From assembly GCA_963801035.1 (NCBI GenBank), contig CAWDDF010000004.1:124001-188000 (forward strand): a stretch of DNA of 64,000 nucleotides, given 5' to 3'. Below, one piece after another: positions 1 to 9,193 of this stretch; within the stretch, counting starts at the first letter, position 1; each line of letters opens with the position of its first letter. The translations under genes were made by a program, and so were the position numbers. The notes beneath the pieces are model-generated. The model made no database searches and was not told the DNA's origin. It saw only the letters and a list, made by a program, of their open reading frames with translations. This DNA comes from JACCZX01 sp963801035 (GTDB lineage Bacteria > Pseudomonadota > Gammaproteobacteria > Burkholderiales > Burkholderiaceae_F).

Positions 1-717
1 GCTCTGGTGCGGTTCGCGGCCGCCGTCGATTGCGACGGGTTCGCCGAGTTGCGCCAGCTCTTTCGCACGCAGCTGCGCGCACGCACGCTGACGTATCGAG
101 AGCGCATCGAACGGCTGCAATCGCGCGCTCCAAAAGCGACGTCACCGGGAGCGGTGTTTCGCGCGCAGGCTCAACAGGCGATTACAGGGCTGCAGAGTTT
201 TCAGCACGCGATCGACGACCGGCTGCTGACGCAGGCGGTGGAATTAATTGCGACGGCATCGCAAATCAATCTGCTGGCCGCGAGGCGTTCTTTCCCGGTC
301 GCCGCATACCTCGCCTACGCGCTGAATCAGCTCGAAGTCCGCACGCAGCTTCTCGACAACGTCGGCGGCATGAACCGGGAGTTCGCCGCACGCATCGACG
401 CCGACGAGGTCATCATCGCGATCAGCTTTCGCAATTACACCGACGAGATCGTCGAGATCGCCGACAGTTGCCGCAAGCGCGGCGCTGCGGTCATTGCAAT
501 CACCGACAGCAAACTGTCGCCGCTGATGCGCGTAGCGACGCTGTCATTCGCGATCGGCGACGATGGCGGTGCTGCGTTCCGTTCGCTCGTCGAGCCGATC
601 GTGCTGGCCCAATCACTGGTCGTCGCGGTGGGTCATCGACTGATGGCTGAGCGCGCGCACCGGCGCACGAATGAGCACGTTAGAAGTCGAAGCGCCGCTA
701 AAAAGAGGGCGCGCTGA
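1..717 (+). CDS. MurR/RpiR-family transcriptional regulator (5'-truncated by window edge)
   Basis: Sugar-phosphate-responsive regulator of the RpiR family. These proteins bind DNA with an N-terminal helix-turn-helix and sense phosphosugars with a C-terminal SIS domain. The frame is open from the first base; the leading residues (VRFAAAVDCDGFAELRQL) match the last helices of an RpiR HTH, so most of the DNA-binding domain lies outside the window. The SIS domain spans roughly residues 70-200 of the visible part, with the segments ISFRNYTDEIVEIA and VIAITDSKLSPL. The stop codon overlaps the ATG of the iolC-like gene by one base (TGATG), so the two are probably translationally coupled. An RpiR protein next to iolC is a common arrangement for inositol-catabolic regulators, so this is likely the local regulator of the downstream operon (inference). 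Confidence 0.88.
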   Translation, partial: ALVRFAAAVDCDGFAELRQLFRTQLRARTLTYRERIERLQSRAPKATSPGAVFRAQAQQAITGLQSFQHAIDDRLLTQAVELIATASQINLLAARRSFPVAAYLAYALNQLEVRTQLLDNVGGMNREFAARIDADEVIIAISFRNYTDEIVEIADSCRKRGAAVIAITDSKLSPLMRVATLSFAIGDDGGAAFRSLVEPIVLAQSLVVAVGHRLMAERAHRRTNEHVRSRSAAKKRAR

Positions 718-2687
718 TGAAAGACGGCGCAACGCCTCGTGAGCTTGACGTCATCTGTATCGGACGCGCCGCCGTCGACCTGTATGGCGAGCAAATCGGC
801 GCGCGCCTCGAAGATGTGACAACGTTCGCGCGCTATCTCGGCGGTTCGCCGGCAAACACCGCCGTGGGTTGCGCCCGCCTCGGATTGCGAGCGGCGATGT
901 TGACGCGCGTTGGCGATGAGCAGAACGGTCGCTTCGTGCTCGACTCACTGCAGCGCGAAGGGGTCGATGTCAGCCATGTGCGGCTCGATCCACAGCGGCT
1001 GACCGCGCTCGTGTTCCTGAGCATTCGAAGCCGCACCGCATTTCCGCTGCTGTTTTATCGCGATCACTGCGCCGATATGGCGCTCGAAGCAAGCGATGTC
1101 GATCCACGATTTATCGCCAGCGCGACGTCGGTGCTGATCTCCGGCACCCATTTGTCGCAGCCTGGAACCTACGCCGCGTGCCGAGCAGCGATCGAAGCGG
1201 CACGCGCCGCCGGTGGTCGCGTCATTCTCGATATCGACTTTCGGCCGGTGCTGTGGGGTCTCGCACCGCTTGGCGACGGTGAAACGCGTTACGTGCAGGC
1301 GCCGAGCGTCAGCGCAAGCCTGCAGGCGATCATTGCAATGTGCGATCTGATCGTCGGCACCGAAGAAGAGTTCTGCATCGCTGCGAACATGAGCGATCCG
1401 CTGGCGGCGGTTATCGCGCTGCGCCAGAAGTCGACCTGCACGCTGGTGCTGAAGCGTGGTGCGCTCGGCTGCACGATTTATCCAGGGCTGCGCGGTGCGG
1501 CCGCGATCGAGGTGCCGGGTTTTCCGATCGAGGTTTTTAACGTGCTCGGTGCTGGTGACGCGTTCATGGCGGGATTCCTGAGCGGCTGGCTACGTGATGC
1601 CTCGCTGGCCGAATGCGGCCGCCGCGCGAATGCGTGCGGCGCGCTGGTCGTATCGCGTCATGGTTGTGCCCCAGCGATCCCGACCGTTGCGGAGCTCGAA
1701 CACTTTTTGCAGCACGGCTCTTCAACGCCGCGGCTGCGCGAAGACGCTGCGCTGAACCGGCTGCATCGCGCGACGACTCGGCGGCCGGCACCGCCGTGGA
1801 TCGCGGCGCTGGCCTTCGACCACCGCGCGCCGCTCGAGCAGCTCGCGGTCGAGCTGAACACGCCGCTGTCGCGCATCACGCAGTTCAAGCATCTGGTCGC
1901 TCGTGCCGCACAGCGCGCGAGCTTCCGCGCTGACGGGCTCGGTGCCGCGCACGGGTTGATTCTCGACGATCGCTACGGCGCCGATCTGCTTCCCGAGCTC
2001 GACGAGGCGGGCTGGTGGATTGCGCGCCCCGTCGAGGAGCCGGGTTCACGCCCGCTGCGCTTCGAGCGTGGTCGCAACGTCCAGGCAATGTTGCGCGAGT
2101 GGCCGGCGCGCCATATCGCCAAATGCCTGGTGTCATTTGACGCCGACGATCCCGCGGCGCTCAAGAGCGAACAGATCGACGCACTGCTGGATCTTCGTAC
2201 GGCGTGTGACGATTCCGGCCGCGAGCTATTGCTCGAAGTGATCCCCCCGGCCGTGGCTGGCGACGGGCGCGACGCCGATGAAGTGCTGGCTCGTGCGGTG
2301 GCCGCAATTGCAGCAGCAGGCGTGTTGCCTGATTGGTGGAAGCTGCCTGCGCCAACGAGCACACCTGCGTGGAAACGACTTGACGCCTCGATTCGCAGCG
2401 CTGACCCGCATTGCCGCGGAGTGCTCGTGCTTGGCTTGGACGCGCCGATAGACGAGCTCGCGAATCAGCTCGCCGAAGCGGCCACGCATCCACTGTGCCG
2501 CGGCTTCGCGGTGGGCCGCACGATATTCGGTGAAACCGCGCGCGCGTGGTTTACCGGCGAGATCGACGATGGCAGCGCGATCGAGGCAATCTCTCAGCGC
2601 TACTTGCGCCTCGTTCGACGCTTTGCCGACGCACGCCACGCGGTCAGACCGCACACTTCGCCGGCGCTCGCTTCAATCAACGGTTAA
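717..2687 (+). CDS. iolC: 5-dehydro-2-deoxygluconokinase with C-terminal DUF2090 domain (IolC fusion)
   Basis: Two-domain protein of 656 residues. The N-terminal half (about 1-330) is a PfkB-family sugar kinase: it has the glycine-rich sugar-binding start (YLGGSPANTAVG) and the PfkB C-terminal signature NVLGAGDAFMAGF with its catalytic Asp. The C-terminal half (about 350-640) is DUF2090, an aldolase-like domain fused to IolC in many proteobacteria. Known IolC phosphorylates 5-dehydro-2-deoxygluconate in myo-inositol breakdown. The fused domain is thought to act as the next-step aldolase, but that is family inference. The start is fixed by the one-base overlap with the upstream regulator. The downstream 3-HIBADH-like gene follows after 18 bp, so this is the first enzyme of an operon. 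No iolB, iolD, iolE or iolG is visible in the window. Confidence 0.9.
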   Translation: MKDGATPRELDVICIGRAAVDLYGEQIGARLEDVTTFARYLGGSPANTAVGCARLGLRAAMLTRVGDEQNGRFVLDSLQREGVDVSHVRLDPQRLTALVFLSIRSRTAFPLLFYRDHCADMALEASDVDPRFIASATSVLISGTHLSQPGTYAACRAAIEAARAAGGRVILDIDFRPVLWGLAPLGDGETRYVQAPSVSASLQAIIAMCDLIVGTEEEFCIAANMSDPLAAVIALRQKSTCTLVLKRGALGCTIYPGLRGAAAIEVPGFPIEVFNVLGAGDAFMAGFLSGWLRDASLAECGRRANACGALVVSRHGCAPAIPTVAELEHFLQHGSSTPRLREDAALNRLHRATTRRPAPPWIAALAFDHRAPLEQLAVELNTPLSRITQFKHLVARAAQRASFRADGLGAAHGLILDDRYGADLLPELDEAGWWIARPVEEPGSRPLRFERGRNVQAMLREWPARHIAKCLVSFDADDPAALKSEQIDALLDLRTACDDSGRELLLEVIPPAVAGDGRDADEVLARAVAAIAAAGVLPDWWKLPAPTSTPAWKRLDASIRSADPHCRGVLVLGLDAPIDELANQLAEAATHPLCRGFAVGRTIFGETARAWFTGEIDDGSAIEAISQRYLRLVRRFADARHAVRPHTSPALASING

Positions 2688-2705
2688 CACCATAGGACAT
2701 AAAAA

Positions 2706-3602
2706 ATGGAGCGCATCGGATTCATAGGCATCGGTCTCATGGGGCACGGCATGGCCAAGCATCTGCTTGCCAAAGGCCATTCGCTTGCGTTTAAAGTTCA
2801 TCGCAACCGTTCCAACCTAGCGGACCTGACAGCCGCGGGCGCAGTCGAAGTCAGCGACACGCGCGCATTGGTTGCGGCGAGCGACATCGTCTTTTTTTGC
2901 GTCACGGGCTCGCCGCAGGTCGAGGAAATTATTTACGGCACCGATGGCCTGCTCGCCGCAGCACGAGAAGGCATGCTGGTCGTCGACTGCTCGACCAGTG
3001 AGCCCAACTCGACGGCTCGCATTCGTGCCGATCTTGCCAAGCGTAGCGTGTCATATATCGACGCACCGCTGGCGCGAACGCCGAAGGAAGCGGAGGAAGG
3101 CCGGCTGAACACGATGGTCGGTGCGGATGCAGCCGATTTCGAACGCCTGCAGCCAGTAATGAAGGCGTTTTGCGAAAACGTCATTCACGTCGGACCTCCG
3201 GGCAGCGGCCACGTATTGAAGCTGGTCAACAACTTCCTTGCGCTATCGATTGCGACCAGTACCGCCGAAGCGTTTGCAGTTGCCGCCAAGAGCGGGCTTT
3301 CGCTGCGCAAGCTGCTCGAGGTCATCACTGCCGGCGGAGTTAACTCCGGCGTCTTTCAGATGATCGCCAGCAAAGCAGTTGACGGCGACCTGACCGGAAT
3401 GAAGTTCACGATCGCCAATGGCCGCAAGGACATGAGTTACTACACGCATCTGGCCGAATCGCACGGCGCAGCCAGCTACATCGGCGAGGCGGTGCATCAG
3501 GCGCTGGTGCAAGCCGCTGCGCTCGGCCTCGGCGAGCGGTTCATGCCTTCGCTGATCGAGGCGCAGGAAAAGTTAAACGGTATCAAGATCGTTCCGCGTT
3601 AA
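2706..3602 (+). CDS. NAD(P)-dependent oxidoreductase, 3-hydroxyisobutyrate dehydrogenase family
   Basis: A 298-residue beta-hydroxyacid dehydrogenase. The N-terminus shows the dinucleotide-binding pattern GFIGIGLMGHGMA. The middle has the substrate-binding stretch followed by the catalytic lysine region GSGHVLKLVNNFLAL, where the Lys after HVL is the family catalytic residue. Length matches 3-hydroxyisobutyrate dehydrogenase and tartronate semialdehyde reductase (GarR). Sequence alone does not separate these substrates. Placement after iolC suggests it reduces or oxidises a short hydroxyacid or semialdehyde made in sugar-acid or inositol catabolism (inference). A purine-rich AGGA lies upstream of the ATG. 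Confidence 0.88.
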   Translation: MERIGFIGIGLMGHGMAKHLLAKGHSLAFKVHRNRSNLADLTAAGAVEVSDTRALVAASDIVFFCVTGSPQVEEIIYGTDGLLAAAREGMLVVDCSTSEPNSTARIRADLAKRSVSYIDAPLARTPKEAEEGRLNTMVGADAADFERLQPVMKAFCENVIHVGPPGSGHVLKLVNNFLALSIATSTAEAFAVAAKSGLSLRKLLEVITAGGVNSGVFQMIASKAVDGDLTGMKFTIANGRKDMSYYTHLAESHGAASYIGEAVHQALVQAAALGLGERFMPSLIEAQEKLNGIKIVPR

Positions 3603-3658
3603 GCACGACGACGTCCAGACGCGAGCGAACAACACACAGGACGCATAGGAGACGCACA

Positions 3659-5029
3659 ATGAAACGACCGACCGAGAAGCAAAAGCAGCCCCAAACCGCG
3701 CAGGCGGCACCTGCCAGCGCAGCGTCCAGCACCACGACCCGTCGTCGCCTGCTGAAGGCGAGCGCACTCGGTGCGGCGACGGCGGGGCTGTACGGGGTAG
3801 CGCCTTTTTACGGACCATGGAAGCATCACCACGCGTGGGCGCAGACCGCACAGAAAAAGCCATTGGTACTTGGCCTGACGATGGACGCCAGCGGTCAGTA
3901 CGCTGCCAGCGGCAGCGACGAGCGGCTTGGCGCAATGCTCGCGATCAAGGAATTCAACGACAAGGGCGGCGTGCTCGGCCGGCCGATCGAACACATTCAC
4001 ATTGATACGGAAACCACGCCCGCGACCGGTTCACGTGTCGCCGAGCGCATGATCACACGCAATAACGTCGCCTTCCTGATCGGCGCGCTGCATTCGGGTG
4101 TTGCCAATGCGATCTCGCAAGTGGCGCAGAAGCACGGTGTCGTCTACATGAACACGAACTCGAGTTCGCCAACCGAAGCGGGGCAGAACTGCCATCGGAC
4201 CAAGTTCGTGTGGGACGGCAACGGCAGCAACTTCGCGCAGGCGATGGTCAAGAACGTGATGAAGGTCAACGGCAACAACTGGGTGCTGGTGACCAACGAC
4301 TACGTGTGGGGCCACGACACGTCGAAAGCAACGCGTCAGTTGGTCGAGGCGCAGGGAGGCAAGATCATCGGCGAGATCCTGGTGCCGCAGAACACGCGCG
4401 ATTTCACTTCGTACCTGTTGCGGCTGCAGCAGTTGAAACCGGACGTGGTTGCCGCGGCAGTCGGTGGTGACGACCAGAAATCGATGCGCCAGCAGGTCAT
4501 CCAGGCCGGCCTGCACAAGCGCATGGCGTGGATCAACAGTCAGCAGGACTGGCCCGATGTGTATGGGCTCGGCCCCGACGCGATGTTCGGTGTGTTCGGC
4601 ACCACGTGGTACTACCGGCTGGACCTGCCGGGCGTCAAGGAATTCGTCGCGCAATATCAGAAGACATTTCCGGGCATGGCGATCCGCGTGCCGGGCAACG
4701 TCTATTACAACGGCTACATGGCCACACGCGAATTACTGCGCGCGTGCGAGCGCGCCGGCAGTACGAACAACATCGCGGTCATCAAGCAGCTTGAAAATCT
4801 GAAGGTCAGCGCGCGCGATCGGATGCAGCATTTCGATGCGTACATGAATCCTGCAACGCATCAGATGCAACAGACGATCTACATGGCAAGCTACAACGAC
4901 ACGCCCGCAGAGAAAGACGACATCTTCAAGATCATGTCGTGGGTGCCGCCTGCCGACGTCGAAGACAAGGCGGCCGTCGGTGCATGCAAGCTCGAGTCGT
5001 ACGAGTCGACGCCGTCGTACGAGCAATAA
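3659..5029 (+). CDS. ABC transporter substrate-binding protein, branched-chain amino-acid type (Tat-exported)
   Basis: Periplasmic binding protein (type 1 fold, Peripla_BP_6/LivJ-like) of 456 residues. The long N-region carries a twin-arginine signal (TRRRLLKASALGAATAG at about 22-39), so export is probably by the Tat route. The mature protein begins around residue 60, after a WAQ-type cleavage site. The body shows the LivJ-like opening LVLGLTMDASGQYAASG and conserved segments of amide/urea/branched-chain binding proteins. A clear AGGAG precedes the ATG. It lies 62 bp upstream of a LivH-type permease, so the pair belongs to one importer. The second permease and both ATPases are not in the window. 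The substrate is unknown; the context points to a sugar-derived compound rather than an amino acid (inference). Confidence 0.88.
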   Translation: MKRPTEKQKQPQTAQAAPASAASSTTTRRRLLKASALGAATAGLYGVAPFYGPWKHHHAWAQTAQKKPLVLGLTMDASGQYAASGSDERLGAMLAIKEFNDKGGVLGRPIEHIHIDTETTPATGSRVAERMITRNNVAFLIGALHSGVANAISQVAQKHGVVYMNTNSSSPTEAGQNCHRTKFVWDGNGSNFAQAMVKNVMKVNGNNWVLVTNDYVWGHDTSKATRQLVEAQGGKIIGEILVPQNTRDFTSYLLRLQQLKPDVVAAAVGGDDQKSMRQQVIQAGLHKRMAWINSQQDWPDVYGLGPDAMFGVFGTTWYYRLDLPGVKEFVAQYQKTFPGMAIRVPGNVYYNGYMATRELLRACERAGSTNNIAVIKQLENLKVSARDRMQHFDAYMNPATHQMQQTIYMASYNDTPAEKDDIFKIMSWVPPADVEDKAAVGACKLESYESTPSYEQ

Positions 5030-5091
5030 GCACCGACGCCGTGCCGATTGCATTCAGCCGTCGCCGGCCGCCAGGCCGGCGCCCCTGAACA

Positions 5092-6006
5092 ATGTCCACG
5101 CTGGCACCGCATCTGGTCAACGGCATTGCGCTCGGACTGCTGTTCGCGCTGCTGGCGCTCGGCTTCATGCTGATCGTCGGCCTGATGGAGACGATCAATC
5201 TGGCACATGGGTCGTTCTTCGCGCTCGGCGCCTACGTTGCATTGATGATCGTCGCGCCGCCGTTGCCGCCGGACACCGCGGCGATGTGGCTCGCGCTGCC
5301 ACTCGCGGTGCGCTATGGCATTGCACTCTTGCTGGCTCCAGCAATCGTCGGTGTGCTCGGCATGGCGCTCGAGCTCGCGCTGCGTCGAACGTACGGCAAG
5401 GACCCGCTGTATGCATTGTTACTGACCTTCGGCGCAGCGATCGTGATCGAAGAGGCGATTCGCGCAATATGGGGTTCGCGCGAGCGTGTGTTGCCAACGC
5501 CGGACGCGCTGCAAGGCTCGGTCGTTATCGGCGAGTTGTTTTTCGCGCGCTATCGTTTCTATGCGGCGGCCGCCGCTGCGCTCGCTATCGCTGCGCTCTG
5601 GTTCTTCATAGAACGCACTTCATACGGAGCCAAGATCAAGGCTGGCTCATATGACAGCGAGATGATTCGTGCACTGGGAATCAATCTGACGCGCTTGCGA
5701 CTCGGAGTGTTCGCCCTCGGCGTCGCCTTGGCTGCATTTGCCGGCATCGTGCTGGCGCCGATCTGGGGAATACGGCCGCAGGTGGGTGTCGACGCAGTCG
5801 TGCCCGCATTTCTGATCATCGTGCTCGGCGGCGTCGGAAGTTTCTGGGGAGCCGTGGTCGCGGGCTTGTTGGTCGGGATGGTCGTGGGATTGACCGGGGC
5901 GTTTGCCGGCGACTGGGCGATCGTCTCGATGTACTTGCTGTTTATCGCAGTGGTGACGTTTCGCGCGCGCGGCATCGCGGGAAAGAAAAGCGTGCTGGAT
6001 GTCTGA
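5092..6006 (+). CDS. branched-chain amino-acid-type ABC transporter permease (LivH-like)
   Basis: Inner-membrane permease of 304 residues and the LivH class. It is rich in hydrophobic segments, with the family motif region FALLALGFMLIVGLMETINLAHG near the N-terminus (LivH EAA-class proteins start GLxLGxxxALxALG) and a glycine-rich C-terminal stretch (LIIVLGGVGSFWGAVVAG) typical of the family. Its last 8 bases overlap the start of the next SDR gene, so translation is likely coupled. A complete system would also need a LivM permease and LivG/LivF ATPases. None is visible here, so this permease either borrows partners encoded elsewhere or the transporter is incomplete. Confidence 0.88.
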   Translation: MSTLAPHLVNGIALGLLFALLALGFMLIVGLMETINLAHGSFFALGAYVALMIVAPPLPPDTAAMWLALPLAVRYGIALLLAPAIVGVLGMALELALRRTYGKDPLYALLLTFGAAIVIEEAIRAIWGSRERVLPTPDALQGSVVIGELFFARYRFYAAAAAALAIAALWFFIERTSYGAKIKAGSYDSEMIRALGINLTRLRLGVFALGVALAAFAGIVLAPIWGIRPQVGVDAVVPAFLIIVLGGVGSFWGAVVAGLLVGMVVGLTGAFAGDWAIVSMYLLFIAVVTFRARGIAGKKSVLDV

Positions 6007-6751
6007 GCCAGGGCAAGAGCTCAGCGGAAGGACGGCGGTTGTCACTGGTGCTGCCGGACCGATGGGCCTTGCCGCTGCGCGCGCGCTCGCGCAGGCGGGC
6101 TGCAGCGTTGCGTTGGTCGATCTTGCGAGTGAGCGTCTCGAGAGTGCTGTAAAGGAAGTCACGGGCAGCGTTGCCTTTGCGGCAGACCTGACTTCGATCG
6201 GCGAGATTCCAGCACTGGTCGCGCGTATCGAATCGCGCCTGAGTACCGTGGCTGTCTTGGTCAACAACGCGGGCGTGTTGTCGAACGCGAAATCGCAGGC
6301 GACCGACGAAAACGAATGGCGCCGCGTGCTCGCAATCAACCTGGATGCTGCGTTCTTTCTTGCGCGTGCGTGCGTTGCCGGCATGAAGGGAATGCGCTGG
6401 GGTCGAATCATCAACACCACGTCGCTCGCGGCCAAAACCGGCGGTCTGACCGCCGGGACCGCCTACGCTGTATCGAAAGGTGCGCTCAGTGCAATGACGT
6501 TTTCTCTGGCGCGTGAGCTCGCTGCCGATGGTGTCACCGTCAACGGAATCGCGCCCGCGTATGTGCGCACGCCGATGGTCACCGAGGGATTGACCGAAGT
6601 ACAGCGTCAGGCACTGCTTGCAATGATTCCGGTTGGACGCTTTTGCGAGCCGGAGGAGTTCGCGCATGTCGTGCGCTTCCTCGCGTCCCCACTTGCCGGG
6701 TTTATTACAGGCGAGATCATCGATGTCAACGGCGGCCTGCTGATGGATTGA
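5999..6751 (+). CDS. SDR-family NAD(P)-dependent oxidoreductase
   Basis: Classical short-chain dehydrogenase of 250 residues. The cofactor motif VTGAAGPMGLA lies at about residues 15-25, NNAG at about 88, and the catalytic YxxxK at about 156-160 (YAVSK), preceded by a Ser in NTTSLAAK. The C-terminus has the family ending GxxIDVNGG. The protein is FabG-like in length but the substrate cannot be read from sequence. The ATG overlaps the permease gene by 8 bp and a second SDR follows after 3 bp, so this is an internal operon gene, probably oxidising or reducing a sugar-acid intermediate (inference). Confidence 0.87.
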   Translation: MSEPGQELSGRTAVVTGAAGPMGLAAARALAQAGCSVALVDLASERLESAVKEVTGSVAFAADLTSIGEIPALVARIESRLSTVAVLVNNAGVLSNAKSQATDENEWRRVLAINLDAAFFLARACVAGMKGMRWGRIINTTSLAAKTGGLTAGTAYAVSKGALSAMTFSLARELAADGVTVNGIAPAYVRTPMVTEGLTEVQRQALLAMIPVGRFCEPEEFAHVVRFLASPLAGFITGEIIDVNGGLLMD

Positions 6752-6754
6752 CGG

Positions 6755-7559
6755 ATGACAGCGCAGATCGACTACACACGCGAGCTTGCCGCACAGTTTC
6801 GGCTCGATGACCTGGTCGCGTTCGTGCCTGGCGGCTACGGCGGCATCGGTGAAGCGATCTGTTGGGGACTCGCGCTCGCCGGTGCGACTCCGGTCATCGT
6901 CGGGCGCAACGCGGAGAAAGCCGAGACGCTGGCCGGCGCTATCCAAACTGCCGGGCTGCGCTCAGATGTAGCGGTTGCCGATGCTGAGAACCTCGAGTCG
7001 ATGCGCTCAGCAGTGGATCGAACGCACACGCCAGCACGGTCGTCTCGACTTGCTGGTCAATTGCATAGGCATCCAGCGCGAAGAGTTGCTCGCCGATGTC
7101 ACCGAAGAAAAATTCGACGAGATCTATCGCGTCAACGTCAAGGCGGCGATGTTCGTGGCTCAGGCGTGTGCCCGTCATCAGGTCGCCGGTGCACGCGGTG
7201 GCGCACAAGTGCATCTGCTATCAGTACGGGCACAACTGGCGATGCGCGGGCGTGGCTACTCTGCATATTGCGCGACCAAAGGCGCGTTGGTAATGCTGAT
7301 CAAGCAGCATGCGTCGGAGCTTGCACCGCACGGAGTCCGTGTCAATGGAGTGGCACCGACAGTGGTCAAGACAAAGATGGGACAGCACTGGCTCGATAAC
7401 GAAGCGACCCGTCGTTACCTGCTCGAGCGAATTCCAATGGGCCGCGTGGCCGAGCCGAAAGATGTCGTCGGACCCGTGCTGTTTCTGTGCGCACCCGCCG
7501 CGAGCTTCACCACTGGACAAGTGATCTACGTCGACGGCGGCATCACCGCCAGCCAGTAA
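6755..7559 (+). pseudogene. SDR-family oxidoreductase, reading frame broken by one-base insertion
   Basis: Second SDR of the operon, about 267 residues if the frame is restored. The N-terminal part from the ATG at 6755 has a cofactor motif (PGGYGGIGEA) and runs to about 7020. The catalytic half continues in the +1 frame to 7559, with NCIG, YCATKGAL (YxxxK), VNGVAPTVVKT and the terminal YVDGG. Joining the two at about 7005-7030 needs the loss of one base. Both halves are well conserved, so the lesion is either recent or a sequencing error. The nearest functional guess is a sugar or 2-deoxygluconate-type dehydrogenase (low certainty). It is the last gene of the catabolic operon. Confidence 0.82.
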
Positions 7560-7676
7560 ACACCATTCCGTCGCCGCGGGCAGCCGTTTCGTCCTGCCGA
7601 TTGCCGACTCGTCATTTACGTCCGCATCAGGACGCGCCGAAAGCTAGAGTCGCCCGGCTCATCCGTGGAGGCAACC

Positions 7677-9188
7677 ATGCGCAAATCCCTGTTTCTGCTG
7701 TTGCTGTGCACGTCGGTAGCTTATGCGGCAGAAGATCCTCAGACTCTGGCCGCGCGTTCGCAGGCAAAGGCGCGCAAGGTCATCGACTCGGCGGTTACGG
7801 CGATCGGTGGGCACGAGGCGCTGCAAGGCATCGAAACGCTGAAGCTGCAATTGCAAGGAGAAACTTGGCCGCGCTTGCAGATGCCGACGCCGCGTCCCCC
7901 GTTTGAAGCCGGTCACTTTCAGGAGTCGCTGGTACTGGATTTGAAGGACAACCGGCTGTTCCTCGATCAGCGTGTTAGTGGCGCGGGTGTCGACGGCCAC
8001 AACACAGTCGTGATCAAAGGAGGTGAAGGCACTACCTACGACCATCGCGCACGTACGGTCACTCCGATCCCGGCCGAGCAAACAACGCAGCAGCAGTTCG
8101 TGCAGTACTACCGGCGGCTTCCCAACCTGATCCTGCGACAGGCGCTCGATGGAGCTAACTCGCTGCGCTACCTCGGCGAGGATCAATTCGACGGTCGCAA
8201 ACACAACGTGGTGACGTTCGTGATGCCGGACACGCAGCAAGTCGCGCTGTACGTCGACGCGCGCACGGGGCTCGTTTCGAAGTACGAACTCGTTTTCACC
8301 GATCCGCTGCGCGGTCAGAGCGCATCCGAGATCATTTTTTCCGACTACGCCACCGCCGGAAAGCTGAAGGTGCCGCAAACCTGGACGTGGCGGTTCGCAG
8401 GCGATGTCGTCGCGCGCTATAAGGTCAACGCGCAGTTCAATTCAGGCGATATCGGCAAGTCGTTTGACGTGGCCGATGCGGGGTTCAGCAAGGCGTCGGC
8501 ACTGCCTCCAGTATTGAAGCCGAGTGTCGAGAAACTCGCAGACGGTGTTTATGTGATCCACAACGTGGCTGCTCAGAATTACAACACGATGGCGATCGAA
8601 TTCAAGGATTACGTCATGGCAGTCGAAGCGCCGGGCACGAGCGCAGGCGCCGACAACGTCATCAAACGAATCAAGGAAACAATTCCAGGCAAGCCCATTC
8701 GCTACGTTGCCGTCACGCATCATCATGGCGATCACATCGGAGGTTTGCGCAGCTTTATCGCGGAAGGCGCGACCGTCATCACGACGCGCGGCAATCGCGA
8801 GGTCGTCGAGACAATGGCCGCAGCACCTCAGAACGATCGCCTGTCGGCGAACCCACGCAAGCCCGAGTTCATGTTTGTCGAGAGCGGCAAGCGCGTCATT
8901 ACCGATGGCGAGCAGACCGTCGAGTTGATCGACGTCGGCCCAAACCCGCACGCGCGCGAAATGTTGATTGCGTACCTGCCGAAGCAACGCGTCCTGTTCC
9001 AGGGAGATCTGTTCTTTCTGCCGAACAACAATGCGCCGCTGGGACCGCCGCAAGCAAGCACGGTCAGCTTTGCGCAAAAGCTAAAAGAGAAAGCACTTAT
9101 GGTGGACCATATCGCGAGCGTGCATGGACGCACGGCGTCGATTGCCGAGTTCTGGAAAGCGCTCGACGGAAACGCTGTTCGAAACTGA
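7677..9188 (+). CDS. secreted metallo-beta-lactamase-fold hydrolase
   Basis: Protein of 503 residues with a Sec signal peptide (MRKSLFLLLLCTSVAYAAE). The C-terminal half is a metallo-beta-lactamase fold: the zinc motif THHHGDHIGGL (HxHxDH) lies at about residue 345, and a later conserved acidic/glycine segment LFQGDLFFLPN fits a metal ligand. The N-terminal half, about 280 residues, is a less conserved outer-membrane-lipoprotein-like or LolA-like region seen in this hydrolase family. I chose the ATG at 7677 over an upstream GTG at 7665 because GTGGAGG at 7665-7671 is a good Shine-Dalgarno and the signal peptide then starts correctly. The substrate is unknown. It is convergent with the kinase gene, with only 5 bp between the stops. 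Confidence 0.85.
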   Translation: MRKSLFLLLLCTSVAYAAEDPQTLAARSQAKARKVIDSAVTAIGGHEALQGIETLKLQLQGETWPRLQMPTPRPPFEAGHFQESLVLDLKDNRLFLDQRVSGAGVDGHNTVVIKGGEGTTYDHRARTVTPIPAEQTTQQQFVQYYRRLPNLILRQALDGANSLRYLGEDQFDGRKHNVVTFVMPDTQQVALYVDARTGLVSKYELVFTDPLRGQSASEIIFSDYATAGKLKVPQTWTWRFAGDVVARYKVNAQFNSGDIGKSFDVADAGFSKASALPPVLKPSVEKLADGVYVIHNVAAQNYNTMAIEFKDYVMAVEAPGTSAGADNVIKRIKETIPGKPIRYVAVTHHHGDHIGGLRSFIAEGATVITTRGNREVVETMAAAPQNDRLSANPRKPEFMFVESGKRVITDGEQTVELIDVGPNPHAREMLIAYLPKQRVLFQGDLFFLPNNNAPLGPPQASTVSFAQKLKEKALMVDHIASVHGRTASIAEFWKALDGNAVRN

Positions 9189-9193
9189 TCGAA

